Assembly (NCBI RefSeq): GCF_018143015.1
Contig: NC_054740.1
Span: 10,531,140-10,595,139 of the forward strand
DNA: 64,000 nucleotides
Reading direction: 5' to 3'
From: Lytechinus variegatus
Taxonomy: Eukaryota; Echinodermata; Echinoidea; Temnopleuroida; Toxopneustidae
The position numbers and the translations under genes are program-made. Shown here piece by piece: positions 1 to 13,200 of the stretch (position 1 is the stretch's first letter; each line of letters starts with the position of its first letter). Below the pieces are notes generated by a model. The model was not told the DNA's origin. It worked only from the letters and a program-made list of their open reading frames with translations, and made no database searches.

Positions 1-3000
1 ACATACTGTATGTACTGAATTTTTCTTGTCATAATATTTTTTTACAGTCCTGCCCCCAGTAGGCCATATACATGTACATGTACAAGTATTATTTAGAAAC
101 AGGTAGAGCTTATTTGCGTATCAAACATTTCCACCGTGTTATATAAAAAAAGATATCAACTTACATAATTAGATAGTTACTACTAAATTGTTAGTAGTAG
201 AGCTTGTGAAAGTTGCTTTATATAGATCTAACTTTGTTTGTTTGCCTTGTCCTTAAAACGCAACAACTAATATTTTAGTAGCTACATGTAGGTGACCACT
301 GTGCCATAATGTATAAGTAGTGACCATTGTGCTTTCATTAGTCTTCATGAATATGCCTGAACCTATGTTAAATATGTGTGCCTTATTACTCTCAGCCTAA
401 ATGAATTCATAAAATTCTATAATGAATTAAATTGTGCATAACAGTGTATTTTTCCGAAATAGACAACTTTGTCATGATACAAAAAAAAAAGCAATAATCT
501 ATTCTTTACGATCGTGCATAACATTAACACCATAAAGGTCACAGGCAAGCCATGTACAAATGGTTAGAATCAGTTGTACACAGTCATGGAAAACAAAATG
601 ATTTTTTAAATATATTTACATAAAAAATAATCAACTACATGTATGTACTTGTAACGAAATTGGACAATCGGTAATCAAACGGGTCAGAACTAATAGTGTA
701 ATAAATTAAGTTTCATTTTCAGAATGAGCAAAAGTCTCAATTTGCATCCTTCTTCATCTCAATAAATTTATAGAGGCTTTGAATTGAAGAATTAATCACA
801 GTGTAAATAATACGATGTATTATAAGTTAAAATGCAAATTATTATAAGATAAATATGAACACAGAGTGAAGATATAGGACAGAGAAATGAGCTTTATGGT
901 TGTACAACAGAAATGTGGTTGTATTTGCACTCTGTATGATGAGCACTGTCAAATTAATGTATAATGAAATGTACTTTGACTATTAAACTTAATTGAAAGA
1001 TATTTTTGTCCTTAAAGCAAAACTGATCATGAGTGAATTACCATTATGTGCTAAATTGTGTGATGAATTATCCAAATGTTTCTAAGCATCAAAATGTGAT
1101 ATGTTGATAACAAGTGGAACACAAAAGACATCACCGCAGATATCATGAGCGATATTGTGGCTCTATTTATTGATAAAAGCTTTGATTCTTTATAGCAAGT
1201 TTGCTCTTAGCCAGTCATGTGATATGATGCCAGGAGCTTATCACAGTAGCTTGCAACCTGCCATTGAAAACAAGTTTTGTGATACAGGGTCCTTGGTTGT
1301 GTTTATGTGATGTTAATTGATATGCCAAAGTAGTACCAGGGCCCTGTCTTTCAGTGGAGTGTGACTGATCCAACCAACCAACTACTGTACATGTATGCCA
1401 AGCCAGCAACACCATCATCAAGAAGGCAATTAATGTTTTCTACTTTACATGTGTGACAAAGAATGTATAGACAAAGAATTATGTCCATACTGGCTTTCCA
1501 TAGTTGAAATTGATTTGATCAATCACACTTCTTTATAACATGAGGCCCTGAAGTGACTTACCATGCAGTATAATATGTGTCTGATCAATTGTTTGATTGG
1601 GTTTGCAATATAATCTTGATTATGTTTACCATACACTGTACGGACGAGGGGATCTGATGTTCAGACATTCAAGCAGATTGAAACATTGTTTGCCCTGGAT
1701 TTTCTCGAAAATTTGTAAATTAAATAGCAAAAAATAATTAAATGTATAACTAGTATGTGTTCTTTTCTTTTGTCTGGTATTACTTTAAATTGATTAATGA
1801 AATAAACAGAGTTGTGAATATATATATAAAAAACAATAATAAACCAAATATAAAATGACTAAAAAATGGGAAATTAAGTGACTTAAATTATTTCAATACA
1901 TATCTAGTTAAAACTAAATCAAAATTTCTTCCATGTAGCTTTTATCATTGAACTTAAATATAAGATAACTCTTTTGCGATAGGTACATTGTAAATTGATA
2001 TACTGTATGCTGTTAAACAAAAAACAAAATTTTGTCAACTAAATGAGGCAGGTCAAGATATTGAATTTGAGACATGCCTTAAGATATTTTATCTCATGAA
2101 TCTTATTGTACACATTAAAATGAATTTGAATAGTAAAATGAAAAAGGTGTAAATTCTTGTTGTGCTTTAACATATCAAATGTTTATCAATAAGATTCTTC
2201 ATAGGGGAATATCCTTCATTGTGGTGTGCATCATGACCAATGGCATTTCCTTTGGTCATACATTGTTACATGCATTAATAAGCTGGTTCTCCATCAGTTA
2301 GAGATTGGTCAATCTTGGGATTCTAGCCCAATCAGCCCTCTTTGCTAGAAACCACATTTTGATTGATCAGATTTCTTGATTGAGCTTGAAATATGAATTG
2401 CATGTATGGCTGCTTGGTGTGCCTACTTATAGCTCCATATTTGAACAACATAAAGTGGTATGGTTCCAAGAGTACATCATTCCAAGCTTCCTCCTGTGAA
2501 TTAGCTGGATAACTCGTGAAAAAATAGCCTGCTATTTTGCAAAAATTCAATGTCAACAAACCAAGAATTATTCCGCAATTTAGACCTAGATGTACTAAGT
2601 GTATGTTTCAAGAATATGGTAGTGGGAGCGCTTGTATATATATATCATTTGTAGAATTCAAAATTAACAATGTCAGTTGTAATACACATTGAAGATTGTT
2701 GATGAAAATAAGAGAACAAGAAACATAGTTTTGTGTGTGTGTGTATGTGGGGGGGGAGTAGACCAACATTGTTCATTTATATGACCATGACCTGAATAAA
2801 GTTAAGATGAACTTCCCGTACCGTCAGATAAAGGATCCAGGTTATGATTGCAAATCCGGACTAAAAATGTTTGCACATTGCAGTTTGTCAAAGAAACAAG
2901 ACAATAGGAGCAAGGTTAGAATATTTTTGCTCTTGACAATGGGAGCTGCTTTAGGGCTTCTGCTCTGCTTCTATTTTTTTTGGTTGTTTTTTTTTGGGGG

Positions 3001-4048
3001 GGGTTAATGTGCAAGGATGTGTGGGAGAGTGTGTATGGATGTGTGTGGGCATAGGAGAAGGCATGTGAATGGGTGTTATCTTGTGAAAGATAGAAATAAA
3101 AGGTGATAGAAGGATTCTTCTATTCTTATGCCCATTTCTCTTTTTATGGGGGGTTGTGTGAGGGTTTTTTATAGTAAGCATGGATGGATGTGGGGGAGGG
3201 TGTGTGGATGTGTGTCATTTTATAAGCGATCCAATGACATCACTGGATATTTCTTGTGTATTTGGTGACACGAATTACAAAGTATTCATATTCTCCATCA
3301 GATAATGAAAAACTTTGTTTAAACCATCATGGAACATGGAAAATTGTCACAATTTTATTTAATATATTCTATTTGATAAACGCGCAAAGAAATAGTGCGT
3401 GTGTGACATGATTGGCTGCCTCATTTGCATAAAACTGTATTGTGTATTATGTGAAATCTAGAAATACCTTTCTTATTTTAATAAATGTGATTGTGATGAA
3501 ACTTTTAGTGCCATGCTTGACTGATTTTTCCTTTAAAATAAGTTCACTGTAAAACTCCGGTATCAATAATGTGTAAAAGTCATCATGTACATCACAGCTT
3601 GTATGAACCTTTACTAGAAAATGAATTTACAGTCACAATACTAGCTGATCTGCTTTCCGCTATGATTTGATTACGAGGGAAGTGAACTGGGTCTCCACCC
3701 CCTAGGGCTAGGGGGTCAAATTACTTCAAGAACTGCATGTACAAGATCAAGGGATTTCATTCTCTCTACAAAGGTCATTGATAGATATTGCACTGATTTT
3801 CAGAGGGCAAAGTCCAGAACAGCCGCTTGCATTTATATTTGATGTGCAGCTCATTGACATTAATGACATTAATACAAACTCTTTCCCGTTAACAATTCAT
3901 TCTAGAGTTTACAAACAACTGGCGGGCTTTGATCCCTTTCAAATCGTCTTCTTAATCTGTAATGTAAAGTCTATAACGACAGGATACACATCTAGTTTCA
4001 TAGTCTGATGATGGTCATAACTCCTAGGCTGAGCTAGCTAGTCTGAAT
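1..4048. other. Intergenic region upstream of ACSF2; no gene seen
   Basis: The region is AT-rich with only short chance open frames. There is a G-run near 2749-2757 and a GT/GGAT-rich low-complexity stretch at about 2990-3230. I saw no conserved protein segment on either strand. The ACSF2 promoter presumably lies at the right end, but I see no clear TATA box or other core element. Confidence 0.6.
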
Positions 4049-4269
4049 ATGTTTCTGCAGTGTGTAAAGAACATTCGGTTGGTGCAGCAGATGAGATCTG
4101 CTGTTTCTGGTGGCCATATCTGCAACGCCAATGAGCCAGCCATGCTGAAGCAAGGCCTGAGTTGTCCAATCCTGGACGGCAGGTGTCTGCAGAGGCACTT
4201 CTGCAGCATCCGCTCTCACATGGTGGGCTTGGGAAGGGAGACCAGCAAATCAAAAGCCATATCAAGAGG
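4049..4269 (+). CDS. ACSF2: ACSF2 exon 1: start and targeting peptide
   Basis: Encodes residues 1-73 plus two bases of codon 74. The N-terminus begins [17 protein letters not shown], basic and amphipathic. The donor is GTATGT. The ATG context is weak, but an in-frame stop at 4025 excludes a longer start in this exon. Confidence 0.82.
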
Positions 4270-7200
4270 GTATGTTTATTTGCACGATCCTAGCTTAATA
4301 GAACTTGTGTTTTTGTGTGATTAGAGTCTATATATTATTAACTTGAATTAGTATTGTATTTTTCCACTAAAGAGAGAATTGTACACCCCTCGCAAAGAAA
4401 GTTATGATACATGTAATATATTACTAATTAATATGATACTGCAATTTTAGTGATTAATGAAGTCTGTTTATATAACAATTTAGTACTCGTTTAGAATTGA
4501 TAGATAAGAAAGGATTAAAATTAGTTGGTAGAAACAGTTTTATTTTCAATTTGATTGTGTTTCAGATTACAAAGGTACCCCCCTCTCAGCTCTCACGCAT
4601 TAAGGTGCTCAGCTTACCAAACTTCATCAGTACACCAGCAACGCTTCCAAGATCAGAAATCCATTCCGACCATATTCAGTCGCTCACACAGTCAATCATT
4701 TCTTTCCAGTGCTCCTCCATTTCCACGTTCTTCCATCTTATCTCCATCATCCTCGTATCCTTCACCTGCATCTTGTTTGATTTCTACCACAACATCATCA
4801 CCATCAGGAGTGAGAGGGGTGCAAGATGGTACCCCTAAGTACACCATGAGCTATCTTCAGGGGGGCCTGGACCCACCCCTCATGGGGAAGACTCTGGGGC
4901 AATGCATGGATGACATGGCGGAGCAGAAACCAGACCACAGTGCTTTTGTCTTTGTCGAGGAAGGAGTTCGTTGGACTTTTAGCCAGTTCAGGGAGGAGGT
5001 TAGTTGCAAATTCTGGAAGGTTATTACTATCAGAATTATCAAATGTTGCTCAAAACTTGGATGCAACTCATAATTTCCTAGTTAGTAATTTGTAACTTGT
5101 ATTACTGTGCAGTATTAAAGCCAATTTTGAGTTTTGGTCAATAACCCAAATAGTACATTTTGATTAATTCCAATTTAGTTCTATATTACATGACTGTAGA
5201 CCCTGAAATAAATGATATGAACAATTTTGAATAAAAATGTGTTTGATTGAATGAATTTTTAAGCCTTTAGCTTTTGACAGGTTTGAATAACACATAATCT
5301 TTACCGATGCATTGATAAAAAGTTATCCTCATACTAGTTTTATTCAACAGGCTTCACTGTTCGAGAATGAACTGCTCTTGGCTTTTTGTTATATTCAACT
5401 TTTAAAGAGAGCAATATTGTTATGATTCATATAAATAAGGAATAAGTGAAGGAAAATAAATCTATTATTTTTAAGATAAAAACCTTATAGTACACTTACT
5501 TTCACATGAAAAATGATCATTAATATTTGAAACGATTTGTTCGCATGATCGTCACATTCTTACAGTATATCATTTGATATTACATGTACATTGATATGAT
5601 ATTGATAAAAGTAACGTGACTTATCAAGTTTACTGCTGTGTATGACCTTTGCACAAGAGATGAAATTAGAATCTTTGTAAAGAGTAGATAAGAATTATCT
5701 CCTCAAATCTGTGCAGAGTTTACATACTAAAGACAAAAATATACCATATATTGTTTGACTTTACTTTAGACCTTATCAACATGTAAAGAGACGTGCTAAA
5801 TTTAATTTTCAAGAGAAAGGTCAATGATAAACCATTTAAATATTTTTACCTTTTTATATAGCACCTATGGTAAAAATTATAACCTACAATGTATATAAAA
5901 TCTAAATACAGATGAATTACCCAGATACTAAAAACAGGCAATTTCCAATCATTGAAGTATATTAATAACTTTATCATCAAAATACATGTACAAAAATAGT
6001 TTCCAGACAAGAATAGAAACAGACAATATATGAATACTTGATAATATATAAATTCTCGATAAGATAATGAAACATCTATATATGATAACGTAAATATTTG
6101 TATACACCTTATGATTTGCTTGTTGTATTTATTCAGTAAATGTAAATAATAGCTGACCAAAATACAAAAATGCCTCTAAGAATAGCATGGTACCTTTGCC
6201 ATTCATAATCACTGTCATGGTTACACTATAAAAAAAAAACTGAATTTTTTTATATAGTCGAATGAAAAAAAGATCATGGCAGCCATTCAATGGCTTTAAC
6301 TGTTGACTTTCCTTTTTCTTAGATAGAACGCAAAGATTTTGACAAGCGTTCCAATTGAAAAGTTATCTAGTTATAAACTTGAAAAATTCTCAAAAGTTTA
6401 AGATTCACACTCTCAACCTACTAATAGTATATTCATCCTTATTATCATTCAACATACTACAGGTATATATAATATTTTCAGCTCCATAAAATTCCTCAAT
6501 TATTTGCATATATAATTATCTCATATTGCCAATAATTAATATAGTTACTACTACATGTATTGTATCTTATATAAGTAGTATCATAAGCATCATTACTTCC
6601 ATAAAAAAAACCCTTTCAATGATGCAGTGCCTTCTGTAAATCCAAGCCTCAGTGCTGATTTTGTCATGCAACTACTTTCATTGAATGTTTGACGATTTGA
6701 GAGTTTTCTATTAAGCAATCCTGATTATTTCCTTATGTGCTCTGTTAAAAAACAATCCAACTTTCAGACTGATTCAAACATTTTATCAAAACTGGATATA
6801 TCCAGTCAGGTATTAGATAAGGCAAAATAGAAATGATTTCTCATGGATTATTGAATTAAAGCCAAATCAAGTAGAATTTGTAGGAATACTGGTGGAGCAC
6901 TGCAATATTACAAAAGCGTAGTCGTCATTAAATTCATATTTCCCCCATTAGAATTTAAATATGGCAATTCCTCTGGCCCTAAGGATTGAATGAAAATCTA
7001 GCACCCTCTCGCAGTAATGTTTTTTTTATTTTAAATAGCAGCTTGAGCATATACTTCACATGCTCTATTCTGTTTTGATCTGTCACCAGATCAAATTAAA
7101 ATCTGATGTAAAATACCTTCAGTACACACCACAACCATTTTGGGGGCACATGCATTGATACAATCGCGTAAAATATGGAATAGTGACTTTCACTTTGGGG

Positions 7201-10200
7201 GTACATGTATTTACCAAAACTTCAGATTGGCTTTGATATTCTCCATTTTAGGTTGATCGTCTGTCAGCTGGTTTCTTGGCCATTGGTCTGAAGAAAGGAG
7301 ACAGGATTGGTATATGGGCTTCTAATACCTCCGAGTGGGTCCTGACCCAGTTTGCTGCTGCTAGGATCGGGGCCATTCTTGTCACCATCAACCTCGCCTA
7401 TAGACCCAATGAGCTATATTACACTTTACTTAAGGTGAGTCGGCCATCATTGATGATGATTATGATGAAGATAATGATAGTGATGATGATGACGATAGTG
7501 ATGATGATGATGATGATGATGGTGACTATGATGATGACGATTAGGATGATGATTAGGATGATGATTATGATGATGATGATGATGATGATGTTAATGATGA
7601 TGATGATGTTGATGATGGTGATGGTGATAATGATGATGAAGATGATGATGAGGAGGAGGAGGATGATGATGATGATAATTATATAGTTTAGTCAAGTGAT
7701 TTATTTATATCCATGAAAATCAATAAGCCACTCATTTTCACATCCTACAATGGTATTGCTACCACAGTATTAACAAACTATTAACTCATTTAATTATCAA
7801 TATTGTTCATAGCAGAACCTGATCAATACAAATGATCAGTTTTTTATGGTCTTTGTTTCATTTACTATTTTGATTATGTGGAAATGAAACTAAATTATTT
7901 GAATTGAAACTTAAATGTAATCTGAACTGCACTGTAGGAAATATGTTAAATTTATTGTTTTCATTGAGAAAACTGACTAGAGCCCGGTTTCATACAGTTT
8001 ACAATCTCATTAATTTAGCATAATTGTTCGGTAATTCTTGATTTCTCCCGATTTATTTCCCTTACTATCCTTAAGTTACTCTCACATTAGACAGTAATTT
8101 TTGTTGCTCTTTTCTCATTTTCAATTTTTAATACTGAATCTACTTAAAGCCGTTATATCAAATTTCCTTTTAATTCTTCTCTAAACCCATATTACATCAC
8201 AATAATTTTATATTTAGGAGAGAATTATTTTTCCAACATACTTTTTCAAAGCGTTCCAAAAATGAGATCACTTCTTCATTATTATTATGATTATTAGTCA
8301 GGCAGCATATGTCATGATTTACCGGCTACTTCGAAAATTTTGCTAAGTCAGATTTTTCACTTTTATGTGATTAGTTACATCACAAGGAACAACTTTCAAC
8401 TTGGTGACAAATTTCTAATGGTCATCTTGACCATGTTAGGGGTCAAAATAAGGTCAATAGGGGTCAATTTTTTAAATTGCCCCAATTCTGTCAAATGACA
8501 CATCAAATTGTTTGTCTTGTTAAACTGAACGAAAAAATGTACACAACCGTACACTCTTGACCCCCCGTTAAAAAGTTATGACCGGAAATGTCAAAGGTCA
8601 ACGAACTTTCGTTAAATAGCAAATTAGACTGAAGGTGTTAAGAAAGCTCATTTTTTCCGTATTTTTATGCATGTGTAAATTTTTTTATTTTCGATTTTGA
8701 TAATTCCATCGTCAGAAGTCCTTATCCAGAAAATATAAAGGGTCAAGACAAGGTCAGGGAAAGGTCAAAAGGTCAACTAACTTTGTTTGGAAGCCAAAAT
8801 ACACGTCTAATAGCGGTTAGAAGTTTAGAAGTCTTATTTTTCGTGGGTTCTTTATTTTGAGTCTATATCTCAGAAGATATTTTATATATAAAGGGGTCAA
8901 ATATGCTTATTTAGGAACAAGGACTTCTGACGATGGACTTATCAAAATCGAAAATAAAAAAGTACACACATGCATAAAAACACGGAATAAATGAGCTTTC
9001 TTAACACCTTCGGTGTAATTTGCCATTTAACGAAAGTTTGTTGACCTTTGACATTTCTGGTCATAACTTTTTAACGGGAGGTCAAGTGTATATAATTGTG
9101 TACACTTATTTGTTCAGTATAACAAGACAAACAATTTGATGTGTCATTTGAGAGAATTGGGGCAATTTAAAAAATTGACCCCCCATTGACCTTATTTTGA
9201 CCCCAACATGGTCAAGATGACCATTAGAAATTTGTCACCAAGTTGGAAGTTGTTCCTTGTGATGTCACCGATCACATTAAAGTGAAAAATCAGACTTAGC
9301 CAATTTGTCGAAGTAAATGACATATGCTGCCTGACTTTATACCTTATTTGCTTTGTAATTTCTTGATTCTTTTGTAACATTGCCTTTTTTGTTGATTTTA
9401 TGTGTATTTTTATGCCTTTTTGTAAAACATTTGTCAGTTCAGCTTAACAAGCTGCGATCATTTGTTTTAATAAATCTTAAATTTTAAGTTTGTCATTAAT
9501 ATCAAATAAAAGGATTCATTACTCTCATCCAATCAAATTGCATCATTTCAGTAGATTATGAGAATTTAGGTTTGTAAGTTGCCATTGTGATGACAAGCCT
9601 GTGTGTTGTTGGCTTGGCAGCAGTTGGGTGAACAAAATTCATGACTTCTGTGCACAATGAGAATGAAAGTTTGTAGTAAAAAATAAAATTTGTAGTAAAA
9701 AAAGCAGACAAATAAGAAGAAATATTGCAGAAGGTTGGAGAAAAATTCATCAAAGAATAAAAAGGTTATTAGAATCTAGTTATTTGATTTGTGATGTATG
9801 CAAGCACATTTCCTACACATTGTATGGTAATAAAAATTAATGAAATGTCATTTTCTCAGAAAATTGAAAATGGTTTTTACTGTACTTTCAGTATATCAAT
9901 AGACAAATCATTTTACACCCGTTTCTAAAAGAAAACCAAAATAAGTATACAAACCATTAAAAAATTAAAATTTATGCATTTGATACATATATTACATACA
10001 TGTAACATATAATTGCAGCTGCTCGTTTATGACGTCACAAGTCCCAAAATTGAAATTCTAATGACTTTCTTAGTTTGTGATGGATTTTTCCTCAAACCGT
10101 CACTAATATCTTTTATTATTTTTTTCTGCTATTTTTACAACAAACTTTTCTTCCCCTTTCCTGTTGATCTTGTTTACGATTCACAATGACTGCTCTTTAC

Positions 10201-13200
10201 ATTTCTCTCTCCTAGGCTGGTGTGAAGGCGATAGTCTCTGCTCAGAATTTCAAGACCCAGGATTACTATGAGATGCTTTCCACCGTGTGTCCAGAACTGG
10301 CAACCTCGTCCCCAGGCAGACTTCGTAGCGAAAAGTAATTACGATAGCAACCTCTGCTTCTTGTTTACTCAGAGCAATAAACTTTTGTTAATAAATTGAA
10401 ATAGAAATGTAAAATTGGCAACAACTCTAAATGAATAATAATACTAAGTCACAAAACAAATTGCTTGCTTTGATATTGACATATTAGCGATTGCCAATTC
10501 ACATTTAAATTTAGATTTAATATAAACCTTTGCCCAATAAAAGAAAGCAAAATGGTTAGGCAATCATTAAAGCTGAGAATCTGCGATAAGGGCTAAAACA
10601 TAATTGTTTGTTGTGCTGGTAACTTTTAGTTATATTCATAAAATAAATACATGATACTAATAATATGCAAAATATAGATAGCTTTTGATATAATGTTTTT
10701 AGAGCTGCATATTATTTCCTCTAACCTTAAGCATGGCTACTCTGATTGAGTGCTCTAATATTCAAGGAATTCTTTCCCATCGGGTACCCATTCACTACAC
10801 ATGTGTGGAGATCGAGTGGTAAATGTACATTAATACATCCCTAGACAGTTATTCTATTCTAAAAGCACTTTGCAAAAAATTAATGCATCAATGATTTGAA
10901 TTCTTTTGATTTTTTTTCAATTCCAAAGTTTACCAATTCTAGAATCCATAATCATGCTCAGAATAGAGGAATTTCCTCATGCTTACATGTTTTGTGATGT
11001 CATTGATATGAGAATCAGTGATTTTCGGAAAATGATTCTATCCTAAAATGCATCTTGTAGAATTATATGTTTTATTCAAGACATATATTGTGGTAAATAG
11101 CATTGATATGTTCATCAATGATTTAGTTCTGCTTATGATTTTTTTTTCTATTTCCTAGATTACCCATGCTAGAATCCGTCATAATGCTTGGAAAATGGGA
11201 TTTCCTGTTAGGCACCAATGATTTCTAGAAAATCATCCTACCCCAATATGCACCTTTGCAAAATGATGTTTTGTATGAAACATTTTGTTCTTTATACTGA
11301 TAAAATGTCATTGATATATCATTACTGATATAATTCTTTTGTCTTTATGATATTCCAAAGATTACCTACATAATTGTTAGAGTCTGTCATCATGCTTGGA
11401 AAATGGTATTTCAATGTTGCCTACATGTTTGATGATGTCATTAGTGTGGGCACCAATGATTTCTAGAAAATTATCGTTCCCCAATATGCACCTTGCAAAA
11501 TGATGTTGTGCTTTAGACATTTGTATGGTGATAAAATGTCATTGATATATCATAATATAATTCTGGTGTCTTTATGATATTCTGAAGATTACCCATGTTA
11601 GAGTCTGTCATCATGCTCGGAAAAGGGGATTTCCCAGGTGCCTATATGTTTGATGATGTCATCGACATGGGAACCAGCGAGCACAAGATCATGGTGGAAG
11701 ATTGTGCTAAGACAGTGCAGTTTGATGATCCAATCGCCATTCTCTTTACCTCTGTGAGTACATGTATAGGATTCGTGCCTGTAAAGATTACCCCATAGAT
11801 ACATGTGTTAATATATCACTTAAAAACAATAAGGAAAAAATTGATGTACATGTAGGTAACGTTTACTGCCAATATGACACTTCATATCTGACAAAAAAAG
11901 TGTATGTCAACTTGTTTATTTCAGATATATATCAACGTATAAGGTGCTATCTTGTGATAAGATCTCATATTCATCACTGAAATGAAACAGTAATATAGTC
12001 CTAGGATCCACCTGTAAAATAGTTCCAGAAGTTAATGATATTTCTATCCAATTTGGGCAAAGGAATTTCAGTGATTGTCTTTCCTAGAATCAGTGTTAAA
12101 TGGCTAACTATAGGCCTATACATGAAAATTATGCATATATCTATTGATACTTGATCTTGATTTTTTTAATGAAACTTGAACTTCTATGAAAAAAGCTTTG
12201 ACTTTCAGTTTTCTTTCATTATTCTTTCGTATTGAATTTCGTATCATTATGCCCATTTCATTTTGTTACCAAGATTTGATATAAACAGGAAATGGCGCAC
12301 TTAGAAATGCCTGTTTTAAGATCCCTTTGAATGTTTTTATTGTTTTTTTCTTTATTTCTTTATCTTGTTTATCCTATTTTTCTTTGATATTGACAGGGTA
12401 CCACAGGAAATCCCAAAGGAGCGACGATGACCCACCACAGACTTGTCAACAATGGCTACCACATTGGATGTAGAGTTGGTTTTCAAGAGAACGTATGTAA
12501 ACACATTTTATACCCTGAAATCAAAATTTTGAATATTATGCTCCTAACAACAACAGAAAATTAACTTGTTTTCGTGTACATGAACAATATTAAAATCTTG
12601 CCACATTTTTATAAAATTGAAAAATTTAGTATGATAAGAAAAGGTAGATGATTTTGATTGGCAGAAACCATAGATAAATTATTTTTTTTCCCTTTTTTGC
12701 TGCTCCCATCTCATTTATATTTCCACACTATATTTCTGTTCATTGTATTGATGTGTCATGTTTCTACTGTACTAAATTATATTGCTTGTATATTTTGCTG
12801 AGAAAAATAAAATTAATCGAAAATTGAATTTTCAAATTGTGTTTGCTTCATTTAGGACCATGTCATGTGCCTGCCAATACCCCTCTATCACATCTTTGCA
12901 TCAGTCGGAGGTCCATTGGTTGGTATAACTCATGGAGCGACCAACGTCTATCCCACAGCCGGTTATGAACCAGTCGCTACCCTCAAAGCCATTCAGGATG
13001 AAAGGTATGATTAACCTGTTGAATACTGACTTCTTTAGTTCCCATAGACTTTGTACAGGGTGCACCCGGTTTCTGAAGTCAGCGAGTTAAAGGGGGAGCA
13101 AACTGACCTCGAGGATGTTTCATAAAGTTGTTTGTAAAGTTACACATGACTTTTCACATGACTGGAACATGTTACCCAGGGTAGCCACTTCAGTTCCGAA

